Positions 19,715-30,980 of a stretch of DNA of 64,000 nucleotides are shown here, one piece after another. Under the pieces are notes generated by a model. That model ran no database searches, was not told where the DNA came from, and was given only the letters and a program-made list of their open reading frames with translations. The number at the start of each line of letters is the position of its first letter. The stretch's first letter is position 1. The translations under genes and the position numbers were made by a program. Location of the stretch: assembly GCA_947095585.1 (NCBI GenBank), contig OX352764.1:69707536-69771535 (forward strand). Direction: 5' to 3'. This DNA comes from Nephrocerus scutellatus. Taxonomy: Eukaryota; Arthropoda; Insecta; Diptera; Pipunculidae.

Positions 19715-21525
19715 TGATCTGTGCCTCGTTTAGAGCTGCAAGCAGCAGTGCTTGGTGTCCGATTACCAACTAAGATCAAGCAGTCGCAAACGACGATTTT
19801 CCTTTCGGACTCTAAGCTGTACTTTCTTGGATATGGGACAAATTTTAGATTCCATTACTTCCCGTCAATGGTACTATATCAGGTCAGCCGACAATGTTGC
19901 TAATGATGCAACTAGATGAAGCGACTCGTATATGGGAGATTCTAATTCAAGATGGTTTAAAGGGCCTACTTTTCTTAAAGACCAAACAAAGTCTCCGAAT
20001 CTGAAGTTATGCCAGAAGAAAATGATGCTTTCCTTTTGCTTCATATCGATCAGTCATGCATTTTGTACTCCGTTTATGATCGCTTAAAAGCAAGAAGGAG
20101 TTCTTCTATTAGGATCATTGCTTTTCTTCTTTGTCTGAAAGATGTTTGTTGCAAGATGCCTTCCGAGAAAGAAGCCTTTATTATTCCAAAAGATAAGATA
20201 AGAGATAAGATCATTGAGCGTGAAAAACGTGGTAAATAGTTCGAGTTCTCTTCTTAGTTTGTCTCCATTCCGAGATAAAGAAGGAACAATTCATTTGGGT
20301 TCAAGAGCTCAAAGGTATTGGTGAGTAATGCCTCTCGCAATCCCGCTATCTTGCTCAAGAATCATTTGTTTGTTTGTCGATGTTTTTGTTCAGCATCACC
20401 ATGACCGAAATCAGGGCACAGAGTTGGTAATCTCCGATATCCGGGAACGTGCATGGATTATAAGCATTCGAACTGTGGTGCAGCGGATTAAATCGAGATG
20501 TAAAATGTGCGAAATCTTAAGAGCTAAGCCAGTTATGCCTTCTATGGGAAGCTTCATACAGCCCGCATGTCCTTCAGTAACAGACATTTCACACATGTAG
20601 GCGTGTACAGTTTTGGTCCCCTTCTTTTCAAGTTCGGCAGAGAACGGTGTAAAGATATGGCATAATTTTCACGTGTCTTTCGTTCAGAGCGATTCAAATT
20701 GAGCTTCTCAACGATCTAAGTCTATATTAGTGCACCATGGCGCTTAGACGTTTTGTCATCAACCGCATGGTCACGTTTTCTGTATAGTTACAATGGCCAA
20801 TGACGTTGGGACCAAAAACGTTTTATAAAAGGATATCAAAGAAATGGAACCATCGTTGAGTGAACACGCGGCGAAATACGAAGGAATCAGTTGGTATATC
20901 ATTCCGGCCTACTCACCGTGGATGGGTGGTGCTTGGGAAAGACATATTCAGTCAATCAAGGCTGCAGTTGATTTTATTTTACGCGGGATCATTCCCCGCG
21001 AAGATGTTCTCTGTAATGCACTAATTGAAGCGCAAGGACAAATCAACGGGCATCAACTTACACACATTCCAGTTGACCCTGAGGATCCACAGCCTCTTAC
21101 TCTAAATTCTATTCTTTTTGGCGAAGAAGATAAAGGCTCCCGGGCTATTCTCTGACAACGACGCTTATAGCAGCTCTACTATCGGTGCTCCTAACAGTTG
21201 ATGGCCGAGTTTACGAAAAAATGGTACAGAGAATACCTTCCAGAGATAGCGAAAAGAACTAAATGACATCGAACTTCTAAACCTACCGAAGTTGGTAAAA
21301 TAGTAATCATCATCGAGCCGAACGAAATTCGTTCAGCATGGCAGTTGGGCCGAATCGACAAGTTTTACCCAGGTTCAGATGGTGTGATTCGCACAGCAGA
21401 CGTACGTTTGCATGACGGTGTGTTGAAGACAAGGCGATCAATAGGAAGGCTCGCTGTTTTCGATGTTGAGTCTTTACCAGTTCAGACGGCTCCCGAATTG
21501 TCATCGAGCCAAATTAAACTCTAAA
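19715..21525 (+). pseudogene. BEL/Pao retrotransposon Pol remnant
   Basis: Fragments in the canonical BEL/Pao order, in different frames: RNase H region PRLELQAAVLGVRLPTKI (19722); integrase zinc-domain region GTELVISDIRERAWI and RCKMCEILRAKPVMP (20420-20540); integrase core YSPWMGGAWERHIQS with the catalytic E, and INGHQLTHIPVDPEDPQPLT (20910-21100); C-terminal IVIIIEPNEIRSAWQLGRI and RRSIGRLAVFDVESLP (21300-21480). Many stops and frameshifts; a long-dead copy. No LTR identified. Confidence 0.9.
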
Positions 21526-21529
21526 TTTT

Positions 21530-21960
21530 TCATTGTTTAATTTTTCATTTTGCATTGTAAAACAGTAAAGAGGTTAATCTCTTGAATAATGATTGATAAC
21601 CGTAAAAGGGTTAATTTTCTTGAATTCGTGCAAAAATCATTCAAGTCAGCGATCGAAGGGCACCACTATTGTGGCTACAATTTCAATCTCGTCTGGCAAT
21701 ATTTACTTACGAATGAGAGAGCAAAGGACAAAAACGCGTGCGCACTTCAAAAGGAAGAATAATTTCTCGGCTTCAAGGGTCGGGCAATCGCACTTTGTGG
21801 AAAGTGCCGATCGTTGACTCGAGGAGTCGTTGCACGAATGCAAGTTCTGTAAAAATAATTGTAATTGCAAAATATTTTAAAAGATTTATTTCAGAAAATA
21901 AAATCAATTGCACCTCAGGTGATACTGTATAAGGCAGCAAAACTCTTCTTAAATACTAAG
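21530..21960. other. Spacer downstream of BEL/Pao remnant
   Basis: No frame recognised. Part of it may be LTR sequence of the BEL/Pao element, but no second copy is available to show this. Confidence 0.35.
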
Positions 21961-21966
21961 ACCAAC

Positions 21967-22360
21967 TTTACGCCGTGCATACTTAATTATCAAATTAGTA
22001 TTATACTATTATACTACCAACCATATTCGGTTTTACACCGCATGAGATGAAGTTATATTCAGTTAATGTTTTTTGGTTTGAAGAGGCCTAAAATTAATAT
22101 AATACATGTTTGAGTGCAATTTTTCATTAATAATTAAATCGAAATAAGCAAGCAGTTGTGTTTTTGATTTTTCCTCGAGCGTTTTCCATTTTACTGTCGT
22201 TATACCGTAAAAAACTTTTTTATACAACATACTTTATTTTTGATAGCAATTATATCGAGATATGTACTTTATTTTGATATTATACTATTGACGTTTGGTT
22301 TTACACCGCATACTTTATTACTATTATACTATTTTGATAATAAAGTATGCACGGTGTAAA
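21967..22360. mobile_element. MITE-like element with nested inverted repeats
   Basis: TTTACGCCGTGCATACTT (21967-21984) matches the reverse complement of 22343-22360 at 17 of 18 bases, and similarity continues inward for about 20 more bases. A further inverted partner (TTTACACCGCATACTTTATTA, starting about 22303) can fold with the right end. About 394 bp, no coding capacity. Transposase family unknown; no clear target-site duplication. Confidence 0.7.
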
Positions 22361-22652
22361 GCCGGTATAGGAAATGTAAATCCCACGACTTTTTTTTTTA
22401 TTAAACATTTCAGTAATATACAATTTTGACTTAAAACTAAACTTATAACTATTATTAATAAGTGTCGGCTCAACAATAGGGGCCCGACGTATTTACATTG
22501 TCTTTTTTTTTGTATTGCTTATTACTAAACAATAATTTTGACTACTTAATCTACTACATGTTTATATTTACAGGAATTTAATTTTAAACAATAAATTTTA
22601 AAATAAAATAAAAATGAAAAAAATATAAGACGGGGTATAAACAGGGCGTTCT

Positions 22653-24300
22653 TCAGCCTCTGTAATGTTGATTGCTGGCCTTCTCGTAGAATGAGACGTC
22701 TTGATTATTAAAGATGTCGTCGAATCTAGCATCTGTGAATCCTCTGATGTGTATGTACCGGTGACTTGGCTCGATTTCTTCGCTTCTCAGTCCTTGCATC
22801 TCAGGACTTGGATGAGTTTCCAATCCGTCGACAAATTTCGTTGCCAATTGGAACAAGTGGTCGGTTATTGGCAGCAGACCTGCTGCTTCGTAAAGTCTTG
22901 CAGTCGACACAAACTTATAGCTGTTTGGCACCCTCCAGAGTCCTGTACAGATCCTTAGTACCTTCCTTTCAAGTAGGGAGATCTTCTTCATCGTTGTTTG
23001 TGAGACGTGATGACCAGCTTGGTGTTGTTGGACAGTCCGTTTCGTCTTCTTAGTAGCGGGTGCACCAAATGAAGACCGTAGTTCGCTTTTTTCATTGTTT
23101 TATCGATGTGAGAGTTAAACTTGAGCCTCTCAGTAAAGTTGATTCCCATGTACTTAGTCTCTGACTTGGTGTTTATTGTCGTGTTATCCGGAAGGGTAAT
23201 TTTTAAGGCTCTGCACCGACTTGCGATTTTTCTTATCCTTGTTTTGGTTGCTGGTACTCGGAAGCAGATGAGTTCCGTTTTGTTGGCGTTGATCTTAAGT
23301 CCCCACTTCAGATAGTACTCCCAAAGATTTCGGAGGTGTTCCTCCACTCTTCGGGCAGCTATCTCAGGAGAGCGAGAAACGGCATACGTGATGGAGTCAT
23401 CCGCGAAAAGCATGGTCCTTGTTCCAGCTTTATTGGTGGGTTGATCCGCCGTGAAGATGCTAAATAGGACTGGTCCAAGTCTGGAGCCTTGGGGAGCTCC
23501 GGCTTTAATCCTTTTCCTTGTCGATAGGCTGCCATACACCTGTACAAAAAAGACCCTGTTAAAAAGAAAATTTTTAATTTTTTTCACAATATAATTGGGG
23601 AAACCAAATCGAATAAGTTTGTACAGAAGCCCGTTTGTCCAGACGCTATCGAAAGCTTTTTCGATGTCTAACAAACATGCTACTGTACTACTTTTGACAT
23701 TCAGTCCTCGAGTGACGTCACTGTGAAGCTTCATCAGAGGGTGCAGCGTAGAGTGGTTTTCTCGAAAGCCGAACTGAAAGGAAGGAATTAGATTTCTTTC
23801 CGAGCAATACGCATTGATCTTTTTACGGATCAAAGACTCCAATACTTTACTGATACAACACAGTAAAGCTATGGGGCGGTAACCAGTTACACTGGAGCGG
23901 TCGGTTTTCTTCGGTACTGGTACTTCTTTGGCTACCTTCCAGTTGTCTGGAAAGTATCCATTGTTAAGGCAATTGTTGAATATGATGGTTAATATCAAAA
24001 TTGCCATACCCGGTAGCTTTTTAAGCAGTTTTTTTTTAGAGTTTCCACTCATAATTAAATCACTGACAACAGCTGTCCCTGTAAACATATCCACGTCTAC
24101 GGGTGCGTTTGCGGGATTGTCATCGCTGAATTGCACTTCAAAATTTCTTGAGGAAGTGAAGTCTTCCACAAGACTTTTAACTTGCTCTATGAATTCTGGA
24201 AGATGAGTTGGTGGTCGGTCTGTGAAGCTCCTTTCGAAATGACAGGCAAAGGCTTCGGCTTTTTCAACAGAACTGGAAGCTACTTGCTCTCCAAACGTGA
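22653..24300 (-). pseudogene. LINE ORF2: reverse transcriptase and C-terminus
   Basis: The open frame 24169-22988 (393 codons) carries the LINE RT: YRPIALLCCISKVLESLI, STVACLLDIEKAFDSVW, GAPQGSRLGPVLFSI and the catalytic MLFADDSITY. The frame is open upstream to about 24300. After a stop near 22988 a second frame (22991-22653) continues with SLLERKVLRICTGLWR and IRGFTDARFDDIF, the C-terminal region of Jockey-type ORF2. RT catalytic residues are intact. The endonuclease part of ORF2 lies in duplicated form at 24768-27067. Confidence 0.93.
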
Positions 24301-24767
24301 TACTTTATGGAATAGAAATATGTTTTCCGATCACAGAATTCAGCTTTTTAAAAGCATCCGGGCCTGGTTTGATGTTCTGAAGTCGTTTGGTCAGTTTATC
24401 TTCCTGGTAACTTCGCACAGCTTGACGAAGCATGATTACTGTACAACGCAGTTTCGAAAATACAGACTGATATTCGTCATTAACTGTGTTTAGAGTCCTG
24501 TTAAAGATCCTCTGAAGGCGTTTTCTTAGCCTTTGCTTGTGAGCATATATTGCCTGAATATTCTCAGGTAGATGTTGAAAGCGATCCCTGCTAGAGCGAA
24601 CAGTTTTCTGCCGATCTATGGCTGTGTTCACTGAAGTCTCGAAATTTTTGATAGCATCATCAATTTCGTTATTCTCCAGATTTCTACAAGCCGCTGGAAT
24701 TTGAAGTCCAGCTTCGACTTCTGATCTAAACCGGTTCCAGTTTATTTTCGCAAAGTTGATGTGTAGT

Positions 24768-25505
24768 TCAGGTGTTGGGGCAACTTGTATTTACAATTCG
24801 CTGATTCAACCTCACTCGAAGCTCTATGGCCAAATGATCCGAATCACTATCATGTGCAAAACAGGAATAATTCCTTAATTCCGGCAGAATGTTGACGAAA
24901 TTAGTCGTTGCCAAGAAGAAATCCAGCATGGAAGGTGTCCGAGGATATGTCTTTCGTGGCTGAGAAACAACCGCCGTGGTATGCTGCTGAGGATTTGAAT
25001 CCAGCCAATCTGCAATGGCCTTTCCTTGATTGTTGCATACTTCATCTTGCCATCGGGTGTGCCTAGCGTTAAAATCCCCTCCAACCACACAGTAAGTGTG
25101 CCCTGAGGAGATGCCGCAGACAGTTTGCAGATCCCGTTGAATGTTTTCCCTCGTTGCATTACAGTGATTGTACATTGATATTACCAACAAGGTCTCAACC
25201 TCGTTGACTTTGATGCTGACAGCTGTTGCTTCCATGCTACGCAAACCACTGATTTGCACCTTTTCGCCCGCCATAGTGTTCCTGATAAGGACCGCCGTCC
25301 CAGAGCAATCACTGCTTTTTTCGACCCTGTGGATGTTGTATCCGTCTGGACTGAATTGGTTTCTCCCTGTGAGATTAGTTTCCTGTAAAAGAAGAATGTC
25401 AGGCATATTAGTTTTAATAAATAATTTTAGTGTGATACGCCTAGCTAACGAGTAAATAGAGTTCACATTATATGAGAATATACTTATCCTGCTTATTGTG
25501 AACAT
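24768..25505 (-). CDS. LINE APE-type endonuclease (duplication copy A)
   Basis: 245 codons, ATG at 25505. APE-like endonuclease with LLLQETNL (catalytic E, about residue 41), VVGGDFNARHTRW (catalytic D, about residue 143) and DSDSDHLAIEL (catalytic D-H, about residue 221). It would nick target DNA for reverse transcription. The frame ends early: at 24776-24779 a run of four G (plus strand) where three would keep the frame leads to a stop, and the linker then continues in the next frame (INWNRFRSEVEAGLQIP, and the frame 24631-24305). Copy B has the same extra base, so the frameshift predates the duplication. It is therefore a fragment of ORF2. Confidence 0.9.
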   Translation of the reverse strand: MFTISRISIFSYNVNSIYSLARRITLKLFIKTNMPDILLLQETNLTGRNQFSPDGYNIHRVEKSSDCSGTAVLIRNTMAGEKVQISGLRSMEATAVSIKVNEVETLLVISMYNHCNATRENIQRDLQTVCGISSGHTYCVVGGDFNARHTRWQDEVCNNQGKAIADWLDSNPQQHTTAVVSQPRKTYPRTPSMLDFFLATTNFVNILPELRNYSCFAHDSDSDHLAIELRVRLNQRIVNTSCPNT

Positions 25506-26329
25506 AATTCACAAATAAGTCTACCCAAAATGGTTGTTTTGAACCTGTCATCAAGACTGCTATAATTAGCAGGCACGACTTCTCTTGCTTTCTGCAAGAT
25601 TGTGAAAAGGTCTGCTCCAAATAGCTTTTCCGTGTCGTCGAAAATGTTAGATTTTCCAGTAGATGGTTTTGGAGCTTGCTTACTTACTGGTTTTTTTATT
25701 GTTGCTGGCTTGCTAGCAGTCCCCATAGCAGCTATACTAGCAAAGCTAACTCCTTTCACAATAGCTTTTGCAGCAGATTTCTGGGCGAATTTATGCTGCT
25801 CCATCTTCTTTTGTGCGGTTTTTACTTTTTCCGCCATTTTGCTCTTTATATTTAGGACATCCTCGATAGTTTGCAGGAAATATGTTTTCCGATCACAGAA
25901 TTCAGCTTTTTAAAAGCATCCGGGCCTGGTTTGATGTTCTGAAGTCGTTTGGTCAGTTTATCTTCCTGGTAACTTCGCACAGCTTGACGAAGCATGATTA
26001 CTGTACAACGCAGTTTCGAAAATACAGACTGATATTCGTCATTAACTGTGTTTAGAGTCCTGTTAAAGATCCTCTGAAGGCGTTTTCTTAGCCTTTGCTT
26101 GTGAGCATATATTGCCTGAATATTCTCAGGTAGATGTTGAAAGCGATCCCTGCTAGAGCGAACAGTTTTCTGCCGATCTATGGCTGTGTTCACTGAAGTC
26201 TCGAAATTTTTGATAGCATCATCAATTTCGTTATTCTCCAGATTTCTACAAGCCGCTGGAATTTGAAGTCCAGCTTCGACTTCTGATCTAAACCGGTTCC
26301 AGTTTATTTTCGCAAAGTTGATGTGTAGT

Positions 26330-27067
26330 TCAGGTGTTGGGGCAACTTGTATTTACAATTCGCTGATTCAACCTCACTCGAAGCTCTATGGCCAAATGAT
26401 CCGAATCACTATCATGTGCAAAACAGGAATAATTCCTTAATTCCGGCAGAATGTTGACGAAATTAGTCGTTGCCAAGAAGAAATCCAGCATGGAAGGTGT
26501 CCGAGGATATGTCTTTCGTGGCTGAGAAACAACAGCCGTGGTATGCTGCTGAGGATTTGAATCCAGCCAATCTGCAATGGCCTTTCCTTGATTGTTGCAT
26601 ACTTCATCTTGCCATCGGGTGTGCCTAGCGTTAAAATCCCCTCCAACCACACAGTAAGTGTGCCCTGAGGAGATGCCGCAGACAGTTTGCAGATCCCGTT
26701 GAATGTTTTCCCTCGTTGCATTACAGTGATTGTACATTGATATTACCAACAAGGTCTCAACCTCGTTGACTTTGATGCTGACAGCTGTTGCTTCCATGCT
26801 ACGCAAACCACTGATTTGCACCTTTTCGCCCGCCATAGTGTTCCTGATAAGGACCGCCGTCCCAGAGCAATCACTGCTTTTTTCGACCCTGTGGATGTTG
26901 TATCCGTCTGGACTGAATTGGTTTCTCCCTGTGAGATTAGTTTCCTGTAAAAGAAGAATGTCAGGCATATTAGTTTTAATAAATAATTTTAGTGTGATAC
27001 GCCTAGCTAACGAGTAAATAGAGTTCACATTATATGAGAATATACTTATCCTGCTTATTGTGAACAT
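26330..27067 (-). CDS. LINE APE-type endonuclease (duplication copy B)
   Basis: Protein identical to copy A, with the same catalytic residues and the same premature end. It follows the true ORF1 (28544-27055) and so keeps the native ORF1-endonuclease junction; in copy A the endonuclease follows only a repeated ORF1 tail. Its linker frame (26193-25852) runs into the repeated ORF1 tail and ends there. Confidence 0.9.
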   Translation of the reverse strand: MFTISRISIFSYNVNSIYSLARRITLKLFIKTNMPDILLLQETNLTGRNQFSPDGYNIHRVEKSSDCSGTAVLIRNTMAGEKVQISGLRSMEATAVSIKVNEVETLLVISMYNHCNATRENIQRDLQTVCGISSGHTYCVVGGDFNARHTRWQDEVCNNQGKAIADWLDSNPQQHTTAVVSQPRKTYPRTPSMLDFFLATTNFVNILPELRNYSCFAHDSDSDHLAIELRVRLNQRIVNTSCPNT

Positions 27068-28544
27068 AATTCACAAATAAGTCTACCCAAAATGGTTGTT
27101 TTGAACCTGTCATCAAGACTGCTATAATTAGCAGGCACGACTTCTCTTGCTTTCTGCAAGATTGTGAAAAGGTCTGCTCCAAATAGCTTTTCCGTGTCGT
27201 CGAAAATGTTAGATTTTCCAGTAGATGGTTTTGGAGCTTGCTTACTTACTGGTTTTTTTATTGTTGCTGGCTTGCTAGCAGTCCCCATAGCAGCTATACT
27301 AGCAAAGCTAACTCCTTTCACAATAGCTTTTGCAGCAGATTTCTGGGCGAATTTATGCTGCTCCATCTTCTTTTGTGCGGTTTTTACTTTTTCCGCCATT
27401 TTGCTCTTTATATTTAGGACATCCTCGATAGTTTGCAGGATGTCCAGTTTTTCGGCAATTCGTGCAGAAGACGTTGTCATCTTTCTTGTTGTCTACATTT
27501 CTTGGGCATTGGCCAGGTAAGTGATCGTCCTTGCACTTAACGCATCTGTATTTCATGCCGCAGTTGCTTGCGACATGTCCAAACTTTTTGCAGTTTTTGC
27601 ACTGCGTAATGCCTGCCGGTTTAAGTTTTTTCCAATGCACCAACTGGTTCATGAGGAGGGTTTTTGAGCAAACTGCTGCCTTATCGCAGTTCTTCTCAAG
27701 TTCGACAATGAAATTGTCCTCTGAGATTTGAAGGGTTTGGCCTCCACTACAGGGATACCCTCTGCCGTTAATGCATCCTTGACATCATCGGTATCGAAGG
27801 AGTGGTGTATGCCTTTTAGGACCAACATTTCTTTTCGGTCCTCCTTAGCAGTGTAGGTGTTAAATTCAGTCTTTCCCGATTGTAGGAAAGTCCGAATTTT
27901 CTGGTGCCCATCTTTGTTCATAGCCGTGACGACCGACTTACTGCTGTTGATGTTGCGAATTATTCAACATATATTGGCACTCCTCGTGAACTTTGAGAGT
28001 TCAGCGACGTTTAGTCTAAAGCAGACTATTGGCGGCATGGCAAAAATTTTTGTTGTTGGTCCCGTAGACTGGGTTTTTTTTTGTTGCTGGAGCGACAGGT
28101 GGTGATGTCTTCTTAGTGACATTTTGTGCCTCTTTTGCTTTATCAGCTTTTCCTGCAGCAGTTGTTTTCGGCGGATTGCTTCCTTCAGCAGTAACTACTA
28201 CAGGAGAAGATGATGTTGATGGTGATGATGGTCTGGAATTTGATTCAGACAATCTCCTTCTTTTTGCCTTTACTGGCACGGTTACAGGAGAAGACCGCTC
28301 TTTGCGATTGTCTTCTTCTGCATTTTCCTCTTCGCTGGTAATGGAATCGGACGCTTCAATATCCGATTCCGCCTATGCTCATATTTTCCTCTTTAGAGGA
28401 AGTGGCGTCTTCGCAAAGCTGGTTGACTTCATCCAGCCTTTCGTACAGAGATGCGAGGAATTCACCACCATGGTTGGAGACTTCTTGTCTAATTAAGGTT
28501 AATACCTCATTAACATTTTCCTTCCGTTTCTGTTTCTTACCCAT
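27055..28544 (-). pseudogene. LINE ORF1 (Gag-like, three zinc-knuckle region), frameshifted
   Basis: In order on the minus strand: a basic start MGKKQKRKENVNEVLTLIRQ (28544); a serine/proline-rich low-complexity part (about 28280-28020); an RRM-like region with KEMLVLKGIHHSFDTDDVKD (about 27840); zinc knuckles CKNCKKFGHVASNC, CVKCKDDHLPGQC and CTNCRKTGHPANYRGC (27600-27420); and an alanine/lysine-rich C-terminus ending at 27055. Parts lie in different frames, so at least three frameshifts are present. Jockey-clade ORF1 proteins bind element RNA and help nuclear delivery. The first stop overlaps the endonuclease start by 13 bases (27067/27055). Confidence 0.88.
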
Positions 28545-28723
28545 TTTATTAATTATAAATAAGTGCCTGAAATTAAAAATTAATTAGTGAAATATGTTAA
28601 AAAGTCGCAGGTAGCGAAATGCTCGCTTTTTGGTGTGAGGGTTTTTTTTTCCGTAGCCGGCAGCAGGTAGCTGAGCGATCTGATGCGGGATCTTAATAAG
28701 ATGTGCTCGTGTTGAGCGCTCGA

Positions 28724-28734
28724 TGCTGACTGAG
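28724..28734 (-). promoter_or_regulatory. Initiator-like 5' end of the LINE
   Basis: The minus strand begins CTCAGTCAGC at the exact boundary set by the target-site duplication. TCAGT matches the arthropod RNA polymerase II initiator consensus, as expected for Jockey-type LINEs that start transcription at their first base from an internal promoter. Confidence 0.55.
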
Positions 28735-28865
28735 TCCCACGACTTAAAAACACTCCTTTTCAATTAATGTCAAATGTAAAATGTATTGCCTACTTTTGCG
28801 TTTTATATAAATAGTGAAAAACTAAAAGTCGCATTCCTTTTACCATCTATATACAACTACTTTGT

Positions 28866-29071
28866 GTGTAGTTAGTGGCGGTGGTGCAATGGTTAGAACC
28901 ATTAGCTCCTCCTTAGAGGACCCTGGGTTCGATCCCCGGCGCGTATAAAACTCCACCCACCATATCACTTGTTCCTTCTTCTATCCAAATGATTGCAAAG
29001 CACACACTGTGCCTACTTAGGCATAATAAAGGTGCACATCCCCTTACAGCGTGTGCTAATTATATAAAAAA
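28866..29071 (+). mobile_element. tRNA-derived SINE (family A) with 11-bp target-site duplication
   Basis: Pol III box A TGGTGCAATGG (28882-28892) and box B GGTTCGATCCC (28926-28936) are perfect matches to consensus, 34 bases apart. A non-tRNA body and a short A-rich tail follow. AACTACTTTGT flanks it at 28855-28865 and 29072-29082. The tRNA part does not fold as a complete tRNA, because the 3' acceptor half is replaced by the SINE body. The target-site duplication shows LINE-type mobilisation. Confidence 0.9.
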
Positions 29072-29082
29072 AACTACTTTGT

Positions 29083-29344
29083 AGGTCTTGGGAAGACATA
29101 ACGGAATACAGCAAATAGCGACAAAAATGAGAAGTAAATATAGCAACATGCAACAACAATCAAAAATAACCATAACCAAGCTGAAGACAGTGGGACGAAA
29201 ACAAAAATACAAAGAAAATATTAGTTAAAAAAGGCCCTCTGCTATATACTTATGCTTAAAAATTAATGGTTTACTTGTATTGAATAAAGTTGTAGAACAA
29301 GAGGAATTTTCCCTAAAAAATTCACAACAACAAAACAGTTTTAA
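29083..29344. other. Spacer, no gene seen
   Basis: AT-rich sequence between the SINE and the modular array; nothing recognised. Confidence 0.5.
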
Positions 29345-30660
29345 AAATAAAAAAAACACAATCCATAAAAATTAAAATTTTTCATAAGTTCTCTAATCGG
29401 ATTTACACATATGTCCAAAGTTTGAACAAAATTGAGGTTATTTATAAAAAAAATATATGGAAGCCCTCGGGACCATTTCCCATCAAATTTTTACAAAATT
29501 CGTTGTCATCGGAGATACATATGTGTGAAGTATGAATAAAATGGGGCTAACTTTGAAAAATAGATATGGGAGTCAGGGACCTGCCGCCTGATCACTTCTA
29601 AATTTTTATAGAAAGTGCTGCTGCCATCGGAGATACATATATGTGAAAAGTTTAAATAAAATCAATTAAATTTTGAAAAAAGTCTACGGGAGCACCTGGA
29701 GCCGATCACTTCCAATTCCAATTCCAAAGAATGTGTTGTTATCGTATTGTTACGAAATTTAGGCTTTCGAGTTCTTGAAGAATTTTGCAAATAAAACACA
29801 ACACAAGTTTATTAATTTATAAATTACAACTTTATTAAACAAACAGTAAAAATAAAAACAGCCTATAAAGAAACAACCAATAAAAATTTAAATTTTTCGT
29901 GTAAATTCTCTAACTGATACGCAATACGGAGATACACATGCGTATAAAATTTGAAGAAAATCGGGTACTTTTTTTTATAAAACTTGTATGGGTGCCCCGG
30001 ACCCCAGGGCCCGATCACTTCCAAATTTAATTTTTAATAAATAAATAAATAAATAATTTTTACAAAGAGTGTTGTCCAACGGAGATACACATGTGTATAA
30101 AATTTGAACATTTTTTTTTCGGGAAGTGGGTTAAAAATTGATAACAACAACTCAATAGCCAGCCAGCCGCGGGCACGCGAAGTTAATATAGAGAACCTAA
30201 AAATTAAAATTTTCATGTAAATTCTCCAATAATCAAAAGTATACCGAGTTCGGAAATGACAAAATTTACATGGATCGGGCAAGTGCTCATTAAAAAAACC
30301 AACCCATTAAATTTTTCATGTAAATACTCAAATTTTTAACCGGGTTAATTTGGAAAAAAATAATATTAGAGCCCTTTACTTCAAAATGTTTGTTAAAAAA
30401 TTGTATGGAGCCCCCGACCCTGGGACCCGATCGCTTCCAAACTTCGCGTTCCGTGTGTTTGTTTGTTTGTTTTTCGTGGAATCTTGCAATAAAGTTTTAA
30501 CCTACTTCCCAAAGTCCGATTTCATTGAAATTTTGCACACATGCATATCTCCGAAGATAACAATTTCTATTAAAATATTTTACGAAATTTACCCGATTTT
30601 CTTAAAATTTTTTATACAAGTGTATCTCCGATGGACAACACTTTTTGTAAAAACTTTGGC
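29345..30660. repeat. Modular repeat arrays in both orientations
   Basis: 29345-30110 has plus-oriented units spaced about 110-117 bases (GGAGATACAT at 29513 and 29630). The end motif CGGGCACGCGAAGTTAAT occurs at about 30171, and at 30437 the opposite end AACTTCGCGTTCCGTG opens a block in which the unit is reversed (CTCCGATGGACAACACTTT near 30625). This inverted arrangement suggests two copies or one copy with inverted ends. A piece of LTR (29748-29860) interrupts the first block. Confidence 0.85.
29748..29860 (-). repeat. LTR fragment of the TGTTACG family
   Basis: TGTTACGAAATTTAGGC followed by ACAACACAAGTTTATTAA matches the 3' terminal 100 bases of the LTRs at 32704-33370, 33840-34430 and 59933-60550, in minus orientation. 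It is inserted within the modular repeat. Confidence 0.85.
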
Positions 30661-30980
30661 GGCTCCAGGGTCACACAGTCGTGTGACACCATAAAAAATT
30701 AAAAATGAACAGAAATGAAAACTTATTTTGGCGCGTTAGACATTTTTTAGATGGGTACTAGGGTTATTGGGTTATGAAAATAAAAAATAGGAAACAAACA
30801 AATTTGGATTCGAAGTTATTTAAATATCTCGTGAATACCGCATCAATTGTACTTTTATATCTCGTTGTGGTAATATTGCGTTGATTGGACATAGTAAAAT
30901 CAATTTTTTTTTGCTGGAGAGATATGAAAAAAAGGTAAAAAATCCGCCACACACATAAATGCACTCACTCACTGTGGGGT

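Larger units (their letters stand above)
24315..27438. repeat. 1562-bp tandem duplication inside the LINE
   Basis: 24315-25876 is repeated as 25877-27438 with an exact offset of 1562 bases. Reading the two copies side by side I found one substitution (24972 C, 26534 A), silent in the endonuclease frame. The junction (25877) has a 2-base GA microhomology. The unit holds the ORF1 C-terminus, the whole endonuclease and the linker toward RT. Since 1562 is not a multiple of three the duplication also shifts frame. It is either a very recent event or an assembly artefact. Confidence 0.95.
22391..28734 (-). mobile_element. Full-length Jockey-like LINE with 11-bp target-site duplication
   Basis: Flanked by TCCCACGACTT at 22381-22391 and 28735-28745, with the A-tail (plus-strand T run, 22391-22399, preceded on the minus strand by AATAA) directly at the left copy. 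The element therefore has both real ends. It has ORF1 with zinc knuckles, an APE-type endonuclease, an RT and a C-terminal domain. Total 6344 bp, of which 1562 bp is a tandem duplication, leaving about 4.8 kb, normal for the Jockey clade. Several frameshifts (ORF1, endonuclease-RT junction) show that it is dead, although the sequence is well preserved. Confidence 0.93.

Noticed and set aside
28875..28945. Functional tRNA gene
   Set aside because: Boxes A and B are good, but the 3' acceptor half is missing and the unit has a SINE body, an A-rich tail and a target-site duplication.
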